Shown here in pieces: positions 15,576 to 23,570 of a stretch of 58,164 nt of DNA. How positions within the stretch are numbered: the first letter of the stretch is position 1; every line of letters starts with the position of its first letter. The stretch covers positions 1 to 58,164 of the forward strand of contig NZ_CATNVB010000012.1 of NCBI RefSeq assembly GCF_951230165.1. Direction: 5' to 3'. Both the position numbers and the translations under genes were made by a program. The DNA comes from Lentilactobacillus sp. Marseille-Q4993 (GTDB lineage Bacteria > Bacillota > Bacilli > Lactobacillales > Lactobacillaceae). The notes under the pieces were generated by a model that saw nothing but the letters and a program-made list of their open reading frames with translations, had not been told where the DNA came from and ran no database searches.

Positions 15576-17966
15576 ATGGCTGTAGATTACGATTCCAAAG
15601 AATATTTGGAACTTGTTGACAAGTACTGGCGTGCTGCTAACTATATTTCAGTAGGTCAACTATACTTGCGTAAGAACCCATTGTTGAAAGAACCATTGAA
15701 GGCTGAAGACGTTAAAGTTAAGCCTATTGGTCACTGGGGAACTATCGTTTCTCAGAACTTCATCTATGCTCAATTAGACCGTGCTATTAATAAGTACGAC
15801 TTGAACATGTTCTATATCGAAGGTTCCGGTCACGGTGGTCAAGTTATGGTTTCTAACTCATATCTTGATGGTTCATACTCAGAAATTTACCCTAACATCA
15901 GTCAGGGTGAAGAGGGTATGGCTAGATTGTTCAAGCAATTCTCATTCCCTGGTGGAGTTGCTTCACATGCTGCCCCTGAAACCCCAGGTTCAATCCACGA
16001 AGGTGGAGAACTTGGCTACTCACTTTCACACGGTGTTGGTGCTATCTTTGATAACCCCGACGTTATTGCTGCTGTTGAAATTGGTGATGGTGAATCTGAA
16101 ACTGGCCCATTGGCTGCATCATGGTTCTCAGATAAATTCATCAACCCAATCACTGATGGTGCTGTTTTGCCAATCATCAACATGAACGGTGCTAAGATTT
16201 CTAACCCAACAATTCTTTCACGTATGAGCGATGAAGAATTGAAGGAATACTTCGGTGGTATGGGCTGGAAGGCTTACATTGTCGCTTGCGATGCTGATAC
16301 TGATCACATGAAGGTCAGCGAAGAATTCGCTAAGACTTTGGATACTGTTATCGAAGAAATCAAGTCCATTCAAAAGAATGCTCGTGAAAATGAAACTCCT
16401 GACAATGTTAAATTGCCACATTGGCCAATGATTATCTTCCGTTCACCTAAAGGTTGGACTGGTCCTAAGAAGGATCTTAATGGTGACCCAATCGAAGGTT
16501 CATTCCGTGCTCACCAAATTCCAATTCCTGTTGACGCAAACGACATGGAACATGCAGACATGCTTGTTGACTGGATGAAGTCATACAAGCCTGAAGAATT
16601 GTTCAATGATGATGGTGTCTTGAAGGATGAAATTCGTGCCGTTGCTCCTAAGGGCGACAAGCGGATGTCAGTCAACCCAATCACTAATGGTGGTATCAAC
16701 CCTAAGCCATTAGTTCTTCCTAACGTTAAGGACTTTGAAGTTAAGTTCAAGGCTCGTGGTACTGAAGAGAAGCAAGATATGGTTGTCTGGTCAGACTGGT
16801 TGAACGAAGTTGCACAACTCAACCCAACTAGTTTCCGTGGCTTCGGTCCTGATGAATCTAAGTCAAACCGTTTGTACTCACTTTTGGATAACCAGAAGCG
16901 TCAATGGATGGAAGATATTCACCCAACCTTTGATGAAAACATGGCAAACAGTGGTCGAGTTATTGATTCACAACTTTCAGAACACCAAGCAGAAGGTTGG
17001 CTTGAAGGTTATGTATTGACTGGTCGTCATGGGTTCTTCGCAACATACGAATCATTCGGACGAGTTGTTGACTCAATGTTGACTCAACACTTCAAGTGGT
17101 TACGTAAAGCTGCTGAACAAACTTGGAGAAACAAGTACCCATCATTGAACTTTGTTGATACTTCAACTGTATTCCAACAAGATCACAATGGTTACACTCA
17201 CCAAGATCCAGGTATGCTTACTCACTTGGCTGAAAAGAAGCCAGAATTTATTCGTGAATACTTGCCAGCTGATGCTAACTCATTGTTAGCTGTTGGTAAT
17301 GTTGCATTTGCTTCACAAGAAAAGATCAACTTGATTGTTACTTCAAAGCACCCACGTTTGCAATGGTACTCAATGGAAGAAGCAACTAACTTGGTTAACA
17401 ACGGTCTTGGCTACATTGACTGGGCATCTACTGATCAAGGTCAAGAACCAGACGTTGTCTTCGCTGCTGCTGGTAGTGAACCTAACCTTGAAGCACTTGC
17501 TGCTATTTCAATCTTGAATAAAGAATTCCCAGAAATGAAGATTCGTTACATCAACGTTGTTGATTTATTGAGACTTCGTTCACCTAAGGTTGACCCTCGT
17601 GGTTTGAGTGATGAAGAATTTGACAACTTGTTCACTACTGACAAGCCTGTTATCTTCGCATTCCACGGCTTCGAAGGTTTGATCAAAGATATCTTCTTTG
17701 ATCGTCACAACCACAACCTTCACGTACATGGTTATCGTGAAAACGGTGATATCACTACTCCATTCGACATGCGGGTATTGAACCAACTTGATCGTTTCGA
17801 TCTTGCTAAGGAAGCCGTTCAAGATATTCCATCATACGCTGTTAAGGGTAGCTACTTCGTTCAACGTATGAATGACACTATTGATAAGCACAATGCTTAC
17901 ATTCGTGAAGTTGGTACTGACTTACCAGAAGTTACAAGCTGGAAGTGGGAAGGACTTAACAAATAA
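15576..17966 (+). CDS. xpkA: Xylulose 5-phosphate/fructose 6-phosphate phosphoketolase
   Basis: A 796-residue thiamine-diphosphate enzyme, within the family's usual 790-830. It splits xylulose 5-phosphate into acetyl phosphate and glyceraldehyde 3-phosphate, the key step of heterolactic fermentation. Visible family blocks are [35 protein letters not shown], the cofactor-binding [43 protein letters not shown] and [18 protein letters not shown] precedes ATG 15576. Its codon use is markedly more biased than that of its neighbours, as expected for one of the most abundant proteins. It is a single-gene transcript between the promoter at 15455 and the terminator at 18007. Confidence 0.98.
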   Translation: MAVDYDSKEYLELVDKYWRAANYISVGQLYLRKNPLLKEPLKAEDVKVKPIGHWGTIVSQNFIYAQLDRAINKYDLNMFYIEGSGHGGQVMVSNSYLDGSYSEIYPNISQGEEGMARLFKQFSFPGGVASHAAPETPGSIHEGGELGYSLSHGVGAIFDNPDVIAAVEIGDGESETGPLAASWFSDKFINPITDGAVLPIINMNGAKISNPTILSRMSDEELKEYFGGMGWKAYIVACDADTDHMKVSEEFAKTLDTVIEEIKSIQKNARENETPDNVKLPHWPMIIFRSPKGWTGPKKDLNGDPIEGSFRAHQIPIPVDANDMEHADMLVDWMKSYKPEELFNDDGVLKDEIRAVAPKGDKRMSVNPITNGGINPKPLVLPNVKDFEVKFKARGTEEKQDMVVWSDWLNEVAQLNPTSFRGFGPDESKSNRLYSLLDNQKRQWMEDIHPTFDENMANSGRVIDSQLSEHQAEGWLEGYVLTGRHGFFATYESFGRVVDSMLTQHFKWLRKAAEQTWRNKYPSLNFVDTSTVFQQDHNGYTHQDPGMLTHLAEKKPEFIREYLPADANSLLAVGNVAFASQEKINLIVTSKHPRLQWYSMEEATNLVNNGLGYIDWASTDQGQEPDVVFAAAGSEPNLEALAAISILNKEFPEMKIRYINVVDLLRLRSPKVDPRGLSDEEFDNLFTTDKPVIFAFHGFEGLIKDIFFDRHNHNLHVHGYRENGDITTPFDMRVLNQLDRFDLAKEAVQDIPSYAVKGSYFVQRMNDTIDKHNAYIREVGTDLPEVTSWKWEGLNK

Positions 17967-18006
17967 TCTTTGATTATGAGTTAATCTTTTAAACTTAAAA
18001 TAATGG

Positions 18007-18048
18007 AACCCCCAATGAGATTAATTTCTCATTGGGGGTTCTTTTTTT
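18007..18048. terminator. Terminator of xpkA, shared with aroB
   Basis: A perfect 14-bp stem AACCCCCAATGAGA / TCTCATTGGGGGTT with seven T on the plus side. It ends at the aroB stop codon (18047-18049), so it may serve both convergent units. Confidence 0.95.
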
Positions 18049-19129
18049 ACACAGTTGCTTTTGAATTTAAATTAAGAAACTCAGCAAGTTCACTGATGGC
18101 CACTGTTTTGATAGCGGGGCTGCCAATTCGTTTGAGGTAAACCAAATTGATTGTACCGTCATGGGCTTTCTTGTCGTTCTTAATTTTATCTAGAATGTCC
18201 TCAGCTGAAAAGTTAGGTAGTTCAGTAGGTAACCCAACTGTGGTAAGACGCTCAAATAATTCTGATTCGATGGTGGTTGGTGCTAATGAATGGTCTGAAA
18301 AGACCTTGCAAATGGCTAACATGCCAATACTAACGGCCTCACCATGTCTTAGTTTACCGTCACTTAGGGCTTCAACCGCATGACCAATGGTGTGGCCAAA
18401 GTTAAGGACTTGACGAAGAGAACCTTCATGTTCGTCGGCTTCAACTACCTCAGCTTTGTACTTGATGGACAATTCACTGAGTTGCTCTGCGTTATCCAGG
18501 ATATCTGCCGGTGAATTGATATGTTTTACTAGTTTCCAAATATCATGATCGGTCAGTCCGGCGACTTTGACAACTTCACCATATCCCTCAACTAGATCTC
18601 GCTGTGACAGAGTTTTCAAGGTATTGGGGTCAATAATTACCAAATCAGGCTGGTAGAAAGCACCAATGATGTTTTTAATGGTCCCAAGGTCCACGGCGGT
18701 CTTGCCACCAACTGAGCTATCTACTTGAGCGAGGAGTGAGGTTGGAATTTGAATCAAACTGATTCCGCGCATGAATGATGCCGCCAGAAACCCTGCTAGA
18801 TCACCAGTTACACCACCGCCAAGGGCGATAACGCCATCATCTCGATTAAATCCATCAGCAGCCATTTGCTGAGCAAGATTTTCTAGAACAGTAAGTGATT
18901 TTGATTGCTCGCCAGCCGGAAAATGATAACAAATAGTGTTAAACCCAGCATGATTTAGTGAGTCAGCAACTTGTGATTGGTACAAGGGAGCCACATTATC
19001 GTCGCTAATGAGAGCAGCTTTTCTGGTTTCCCAGACAGAAGCCACCATTTCACCAACTGATGACAGTAATCCCCTGCCAATTTTGACTTTGTACGGGTGG
19101 TTTGCGGTGTTAACGTTAATTAATTCCAT
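18047..19129 (-). CDS. aroB: 3-dehydroquinate synthase
   Basis: A 360-residue NAD- and zinc-dependent enzyme, the second step of the shikimate pathway. It has GGGVTGDLAGFLAASFMRGI, the family block IPTSLLAQVDSSVGGKTAVD, EVVKVAGL and the metal-binding RQVLNFGHTIGHAVEAL and LRHGEAVSIGM segments. Start ATG 19129 overlaps the stop of the upstream DAHP synthase gene (TAATG), so translation is coupled. The remaining shikimate genes are not in the window. Expression is set by the leader attenuator at 20155-20367. Confidence 0.96.
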   Translation of the reverse strand: MELINVNTANHPYKVKIGRGLLSSVGEMVASVWETRKAALISDDNVAPLYQSQVADSLNHAGFNTICYHFPAGEQSKSLTVLENLAQQMAADGFNRDDGVIALGGGVTGDLAGFLAASFMRGISLIQIPTSLLAQVDSSVGGKTAVDLGTIKNIIGAFYQPDLVIIDPNTLKTLSQRDLVEGYGEVVKVAGLTDHDIWKLVKHINSPADILDNAEQLSELSIKYKAEVVEADEHEGSLRQVLNFGHTIGHAVEALSDGKLRHGEAVSIGMLAICKVFSDHSLAPTTIESELFERLTTVGLPTELPNFSAEDILDKIKNDKKAHDGTINLVYLKRIGSPAIKTVAISELAEFLNLNSKATV

Positions 19130-20139
19130 TATGCAGTCACCTCAGCTTTTTTGGTTGGCTTTACTAGTGACCGAATGGCTGTTGCTTGGTTAGCCATTTC
19201 AAGGAACTGGTCTGGGGTCAAAGCTTGAGCACCATCTGAAAAAGCATGGGCTGGATCATCATGAATTTCAACCACGAGACCACTGGCACCAATTGCAACC
19301 CCGGCGAGTGCTTCCTTAGTCACAAATTCAGTGTGACCGGCAGCGTGGCTAGGGTCAACGATGACTGGGTAGTGGGATAGTTTTTGGAGAACGGGAACTG
19401 CGCCAACATCAAGGGTGTTTCTGGTGTACTTATTATCAAAAGTTCTAATTCCACGCTCAGCAATCATAATTTGGGTGTTACCACCAGCAGCTATGTACTC
19501 AGCAGCATTTAATATGTCGTCGATTGTAGCTGACATTCCCCGTTTCAACATTACCGGAATTTTGGTCTTACCAACAGCTTTGAGCAGGGAGAAGTTCTGC
19601 ATATTACGAGCACCAATCTGAAAAATATCGGTGTACTTGCCGACCATTTCGACGTGATCTTCGTCCATAACTTCAGTCAATACATCCAGACCAAACTCAT
19701 CTGCAGCTTGGCGGAGAAATTGAAGACCTGGTTCACCTAGGCCTTGGAATGAGTATGGTGAAGTCCTTGGTTTGAAGGCACCACCCCGAAGAACGGTTGC
19801 CCCACCGGCCTTGGCCACTTCTGCCATTTTCCGAACGTGGGCCAGTGATTCGACTGAACAGGGACCTGCCATCATGGTGAAGTTGTCACCACCGATTGTG
19901 CTATGCGGGGTTTGGATAATTGTGTCCTCTGGGTGGAAAGCTCGACTTCCTTGAACTGAGGCTGGGTGATTTTCAATTATTTGCGCAGCTGCGTCAAGTT
20001 CAACTTTATTGAGTGCATCTCGGTCCGCTCCCTGAATGGCGATGCGATTGTCGTGAACGAAGACCTCGGTGTGATCCCCAAAACGGTTTGTAATTTCTGA
20101 AATAACGGCTTCTTTACCTGGCTTAATAACAATAATCAT
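19129..20139 (-). CDS. aroF: 3-deoxy-7-phosphoheptulonate (DAHP) synthase, AroA(beta)-type
   Basis: A 336-residue enzyme that condenses phosphoenolpyruvate and erythrose 4-phosphate, the entry to aromatic biosynthesis. The N-terminal 70 residues (MIIVIKPGKEAVISEITNRF, HDNRIAIQGADRD) form the ferredoxin-like regulatory domain found in type I-beta enzymes. The barrel carries MAGPCSVES, RGGAFKPRTSPYSFQGLG, IGARNMQN, VMLKRGMSAT, ERGIRTFD and VDPSHAAGH. No chorismate mutase domain is fused. AGAGGA precedes ATG 20139. It is the first gene of the aroF-aroB operon, preceded by an aromatic leader peptide and mutually exclusive hairpins. Confidence 0.96.
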   Translation of the reverse strand: MIIVIKPGKEAVISEITNRFGDHTEVFVHDNRIAIQGADRDALNKVELDAAAQIIENHPASVQGSRAFHPEDTIIQTPHSTIGGDNFTMMAGPCSVESLAHVRKMAEVAKAGGATVLRGGAFKPRTSPYSFQGLGEPGLQFLRQAADEFGLDVLTEVMDEDHVEMVGKYTDIFQIGARNMQNFSLLKAVGKTKIPVMLKRGMSATIDDILNAAEYIAAGGNTQIMIAERGIRTFDNKYTRNTLDVGAVPVLQKLSHYPVIVDPSHAAGHTEFVTKEALAGVAIGASGLVVEIHDDPAHAFSDGAQALTPDQFLEMANQATAIRSLVKPTKKAEVTA

Positions 20140-20154
20140 AGTGAATTCCTCTTT

Positions 20155-20318
20155 TCATTTTTTTAAAATAAAACCCACAGCGGTAGATTTGCTGTGGGGG
20201 AATTGAGAATAAAAAATGGCCCCACAGCTTGGATGCTTACTGTGTGACCAAAATAATCATGCTATAATTGGCCGCACGAGTTTTAGACAGTGTCCTCAAC
20301 TCGTACGTTGATGACACT
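20155..20318 (-). promoter_or_regulatory. Transcription attenuator of the aroF-aroB operon
   Basis: Read on the minus strand, four stems are possible. Stem A (20318-20307 with 20300-20289) covers the leader-peptide stop. An alternative pairs 20306-20297 with 20283-20273. A terminator-like stem pairs 20249-20240 (GGTCACACAG) with 20227-20218 (CTGTGGGGCC) and ends in ATTTTTTATT. A last stem pairs 20198-20191 (CCCACAGC) with 20181-20174 (GCTGTGGG) and is followed by TTTTATTTT. CTGTGGGG of the third stem can instead pair with CCCCCACAG of the fourth, giving an antiterminator. The layout is that of classical ribosome-mediated attenuation. Confidence 0.75.
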
Positions 20319-20367
20319 ATCTCGACCAATAATAATATTGAACTAAATTACAAAAGTTAGTTTGCAT
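20317..20367 (-). CDS. Aromatic leader peptide of the aroF-aroB operon, 16 aa
   Basis: From ATG 20367, with AGGAG eight bases upstream, the frame reads MQTNFCNLVQYYYWSR and stops at 20317. Phe at position 5 and the run Tyr-Tyr-Tyr-Trp at 11-14 make ribosome stalling sensitive to charged aromatic tRNAs. The stop codon is inside the first attenuator stem, as in known amino-acid leader attenuators. Function as a regulatory peptide is inferred from this placement. Confidence 0.8.
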   Translation of the reverse strand: MQTNFCNLVQYYYWSR

Positions 20368-20408
20368 GATTAGAATCTCCTGAATAAGTTTTAATTTAAT
20401 TGTTATGA

Positions 20409-20437
20409 ATTCTAATCCCTAAAACTAGTGGTGTCAA
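20409..20437 (-). promoter_or_regulatory. Promoter of the aroF-aroB operon
   Basis: On the minus strand TTGACA (20437-20432), a 17-bp spacer and TAGAAT (20414-20409) lie just upstream of the leader peptide. Confidence 0.85.
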
Positions 20438-20464
20438 CCCAGAAAAAATATTTTTTAATCAGAA

Positions 20465-20493
20465 TTGACTTTTTCTAATTTTAACTGTATCTT
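20465..20493 (+). promoter_or_regulatory. Promoter of the trpE-trpG T-box transcript
   Basis: TTGACT (20465-20470), 17-bp spacer and TATCTT (20488-20493). It is back to back with the aroF promoter only 28 bp away. Confidence 0.75.
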
Positions 20494-20499
20494 AGATTC

Positions 20500-20787
20500 A
20501 ACTTTTAAATAGTTACCCACTAAACCAATGAGGTGGAGATCAAGGTTAGGATGACCGCACAGAGAGTCGCAGATGCTGAGATGCGACCGGCCCCAACTAG
20601 CTAAATGGACCACTGAGGGTTTCTCCGAAGTAATAGTACGAGAAAACGGCACGGCACCCGTAAGCTGCCAGAGATATGTTAGTATCTCGCAGAGGGTGAT
20701 GGATAAGCTTTTTTGCTTACCATTGAAGTAAGGTGGCACCGCGGAAACTCCGTCCTTAACGTTAATGTTAGGGCGGAGTTTTTTTGT
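20500..20787 (+). promoter_or_regulatory. T-box riboswitch, probable tryptophan specifier
   Basis: The leader has AGAGAGTCGC in stem I (20561-20570), the T-box AGGTGGCACCGCG (20731-20743) and a terminator (20746-20760 with 20767-20780) ending in a T-run. The T-box bases can pair in an antiterminator that excludes this terminator. In the specifier region the sequence AAATGGACCAC places UGG at 20606-20608, the tryptophan codon. Uncharged tRNA-Trp should therefore turn on trpE-trpG. The specifier was placed by eye; the T-box itself is clear. Confidence 0.9.
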
Positions 20788-20801
20788 TTGGAGGAAATAA
20801 G

Positions 20802-22277
20802 ATGAAAATAGAAGAATTATTGAAGTACCAGGCTGAATATCAAATGGTTCCCGTTTCGGTTTCCGTTATTGATGATGGATTCGACTCCTTGCAAGCAATG
20901 ACGGCTTTGCGGGAGAGTGGCAAGCCCAGCTTTTTGATGACGGGGAATACGCAGCACGGCAGGGATAAGTACACGTTCATTTGTGTTGACCCGGTATGTA
21001 GTTTGACTTACCTGGATGGCGTTTTGACGGTTGATGATTTTCATAACAATCCGAAACAAGAACGGGTCCAGCTGGCTGATTACGTGAATGAATTAATGGC
21101 AAGGTATAAAGCTCCAGTCGTTGATGGGTTGCCACCGTTTGTGGGCGGTGTATTTGGATATTTTAGTTATGACTACGCTCGGTATGCAACAACTGCTCCA
21201 ATTAATCGAGTTGATAATCCGAATAATTTACCCGATGCGGATTTGTTGGTGGTGGACACTTCGGTCGCTTATAATCACAAGACTCATCAGATTACGGCGA
21301 CAAAGCTGGTACCCGTAACAACGTTGACTGAACAATATGAAGCGGTCGTTGAGGGGCTTAATGATATTTTGCAAACGGCAGTTGATCTAAGGCAGGGAGG
21401 AAAGATTCAGACGCCCCAAATTAGTCCCTTGAAGTTACAATTTTCCGAGGCTGAGTTTGCGAATCGAGTGAAAACCACGCAGAAACACATTATTGATGGA
21501 GATATCTTTCAGCTGATTCTATCTAATCCTCATTATGCGAATATCAACGGTAAACTACTCTCGGCGGCTGCTAAGTTCTTTAGTGACAACCAAGCACCTT
21601 ACCAATTTTACTTTGAACACAATGACTTTGAAGCCCTGGGAGCCTCACCGGAAACTCTGGTTGCCAAACGAGGTTTGCGGTTGTTTTCCTATCCACTTGC
21701 CGGGACAAGAAGGCGTGGCAGGACAGAAGATGAGGATAACCAACTCGCTCACGAACTGCAAACCAGCCAGAAGGAGTTATCAGAGCATAACATGCTGATT
21801 GATTTAGGGAGAAATGACTTGGGTAAGGTTAGTCAAATCGGGTCGGTTAAGGTAACGAGTACAAGGAACTTGCTTAGATTCAATAATGTGATGCACTTAG
21901 GGTCGGTGGTTGAGAGTACCATCGCGGAGCAGACTAAATTAATGGATATTGTTGATGCGGTCCTTCCTGCTGGAACCTTGTCTGGAGCCCCTAAGGTTTC
22001 AGCAATGCAGATAATCGCCAAGTTAGAAAATAATAAACGGGGGATATACGGTGGTGGTATTGGCTATCTTGGGTTTAATGATGAACTCGATCTAGCAATT
22101 GGAATCCGCTTAGTTTACCGAAAAGGTACCAAGTTGGTGATTCATTCTGGAGCGGGTATCGTTGCTGACAGCATTCCGAAGTATGAGTACCAAGAGTTTA
22201 ACAATAAAGCGCGGGGAGTGATAAATTCACTCTATGCAGTAGATAGGGAGGGTGATGTAAATGAATTTGCTAATTGA
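20802..22277 (+). CDS. trpE: Anthranilate synthase component I
   Basis: A 491-residue chorismate-using enzyme starting at ATG 20802 after GGAGG; an upstream in-frame ATG would overlap the T-box terminator. Catalytic blocks are DGDIFQLILSNP, LGASPETLV, YPLAGTRRRGRT, EHNMLIDLGRNDLGKV, PAGTLSGAPKVSAM and YGGGIGYL. With the TrpG subunit it makes anthranilate. The tryptophan T-box favours TrpE over the close relative PabB (folate), which cannot be ruled out from sequence. The usual tryptophan feedback motif LLES is replaced by LMTG at about residues 45-48. No other trp genes follow. It overlaps trpG by 17 nt. Confidence 0.88.
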   Translation: MKIEELLKYQAEYQMVPVSVSVIDDGFDSLQAMTALRESGKPSFLMTGNTQHGRDKYTFICVDPVCSLTYLDGVLTVDDFHNNPKQERVQLADYVNELMARYKAPVVDGLPPFVGGVFGYFSYDYARYATTAPINRVDNPNNLPDADLLVVDTSVAYNHKTHQITATKLVPVTTLTEQYEAVVEGLNDILQTAVDLRQGGKIQTPQISPLKLQFSEAEFANRVKTTQKHIIDGDIFQLILSNPHYANINGKLLSAAAKFFSDNQAPYQFYFEHNDFEALGASPETLVAKRGLRLFSYPLAGTRRRGRTEDEDNQLAHELQTSQKELSEHNMLIDLGRNDLGKVSQIGSVKVTSTRNLLRFNNVMHLGSVVESTIAEQTKLMDIVDAVLPAGTLSGAPKVSAMQIIAKLENNKRGIYGGGIGYLGFNDELDLAIGIRLVYRKGTKLVIHSGAGIVADSIPKYEYQEFNNKARGVINSLYAVDREGDVNEFAN

Positions 22278-22866
22278 TAACTATGACAGTTTTACCTATA
22301 ACCTAAGTCAGTTGATCAGCGAAGTAGCCGGCGAAGATACGATGGTCCTAAAAAATGATGACCCCCGGTTAGACAATATCGAGCTGCTTAACCCAACCCA
22401 TTTGATCCTATCGCCAGGACCAGGACGACCAGAAGATGCTGGCAAATTAATCTCAGTGTTGAAACGCCAAATTAGTCGGGTTCCCATTCTAGGAGTTTGT
22501 CTAGGCCATCAAGCAATCACCGAGGTATACGGTGGTAAGGTGGTTCACGCACCAGAATTGATGCATGGCAAAGCGTCAAAGATGAAAGTTATTACTGCTA
22601 GCCCGCTATTCGCAAACTGCCCAGATACCTTTATAGCGGCAAGATATCACTCGTTAATCGCATCGCCAATGGGATTTCCCAGTGAACTGAAGGTGATTGC
22701 CGAAACGAAAACCAATGAAATTATGGCCATTGCCGATGAGCAAAACGCAGTCTATGGCGTTCAGTTCCATCCGGAATCAATCATGACTGATGAGGTGGTT
22801 GGTCGTGGAATTATCAGTAATTTTCTGGGAATTAAGATTCCAGAAACTGAAAAAGCCAGTCATTAG
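22261..22866 (+). CDS. trpG: Anthranilate synthase glutamine amidotransferase component
   Basis: A 201-residue class I glutamine amidotransferase that supplies ammonia to TrpE. It begins LLIDNYDSFTYNLSQL, and has the oxyanion motif SPGPGRPEDAG, the nucleophile C80 in GVCLGHQ, and H170 with E172 in VQFHPES. The start ATG lies inside the end of trpE, preceded by AGGGAGG, so the two are translationally coupled. The same subunit can serve PabB in some bacteria. Confidence 0.92.
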   Translation: MNLLIDNYDSFTYNLSQLISEVAGEDTMVLKNDDPRLDNIELLNPTHLILSPGPGRPEDAGKLISVLKRQISRVPILGVCLGHQAITEVYGGKVVHAPELMHGKASKMKVITASPLFANCPDTFIAARYHSLIASPMGFPSELKVIAETKTNEIMAIADEQNAVYGVQFHPESIMTDEVVGRGIISNFLGIKIPETEKASH

Positions 22867-22867
22867 T

Positions 22868-22916
22868 TTAGAATGATTATTGATTACTCTTCCAATCTAG
22901 TTTAGAATGATTATAG
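22868..22916 (+). promoter_or_regulatory. Two PerR-like boxes overlapping the ahpC promoter
   Basis: TTAGAATGATTATTG (22868-22882) and TTAGAATGATTATAG (22902-22916) each resemble the PerR consensus TTATAATNATTATAA. A promoter TTGATT (22880-22885), 17-bp spacer, TAGAAT (22903-22908) runs through both, so bound PerR would block transcription. Confidence 0.7.
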
Positions 22917-22942
22917 ATAGAAAACGAAAGGGGATTCTAATT

Positions 22943-23506
22943 ATGAATTTTATTGGTAAGGAAATTGATGACTTTCAAGTTAATGCATATCAAGATGGTG
23001 AGGTTAAACAAGTCACTAAGAAGGATATGCTTGGTCACTGGTCAGTAATGTTATTTTATCCAGCTGACTTTTCGTTCGTTTGTCCGACTGAGTTAGGGGA
23101 CTTGGCTGATAATTATGAGGAGTTTAAGGCAAATGGAGCGGAAGTATATTCCGTTTCAGAGGATACCGAGTTTGTTCATCAAGCATGGCATGAGCAGAGT
23201 GAGGAAGTAGGTAAGGTTCAATACCCAATGATTGCCGATCCGGCTGGAAAACTAGCTCGGTTCTTCGAGGTTCTTGATGAGGATGCTGGCCAAGCATACC
23301 GTGGCGTATTCATTATTGATCCCGAAGGTAAGGTTCGGTCATACACCATTAATGACATGGGCATTGGCCGTAACGCAAAGGAAGTACTGAGAACCCTTGA
23401 AGCAGCCCAATTTGTTGCGGAACATGGGGATCAGGTTTGCCCCGCAAACTGGAAACCTGGAGAAAAGACGTTGAAACCAGGGACCAAGTTGGTGGGTAAA
23501 ATTTAG
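22943..23506 (+). CDS. ahpC: Alkyl hydroperoxide reductase C, 2-Cys peroxiredoxin
   Basis: The start is ATG 22943 after AAAGGGG, giving 187 residues, the usual AhpC length; an upstream ATG (22907) would begin inside a PerR-like box. The peroxidatic cysteine is C47 in YPADFSFVCPTELGDL. The resolving cysteine is in DQVCPANWKPGEKTL near the C-terminus. It reduces peroxides in the cytosol. No ahpF is adjacent, so electrons must come from an unlinked reductase. Two PerR-like boxes control it, and the hairpin at 23521 closes the unit. Confidence 0.95.
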   Translation: MNFIGKEIDDFQVNAYQDGEVKQVTKKDMLGHWSVMLFYPADFSFVCPTELGDLADNYEEFKANGAEVYSVSEDTEFVHQAWHEQSEEVGKVQYPMIADPAGKLARFFEVLDEDAGQAYRGVFIIDPEGKVRSYTINDMGIGRNAKEVLRTLEAAQFVAEHGDQVCPANWKPGEKTLKPGTKLVGKI

Positions 23507-23520
23507 TTTTACAATGTAGA

Positions 23521-23567
23521 AAAACCGTTATTGATTTCTGACATAGAGATCAGTAACGGTTTTTTTG
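23521..23567. terminator. Terminator of ahpC, shared with the amidase
   Basis: AAAACCGTTA with TAACGGTTTT outer arms and TGAT/ATCA inside, flanked by A- and T-runs, lie between convergent genes. Confidence 0.85.
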
Positions 23568-23570
23568 TTG

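Noticed and set aside
20455-20739. 94-aa gene on the minus strand across the T-box
   Set aside because: The region is explained by the T-box; the frame is antisense to structured RNA and has no family features.
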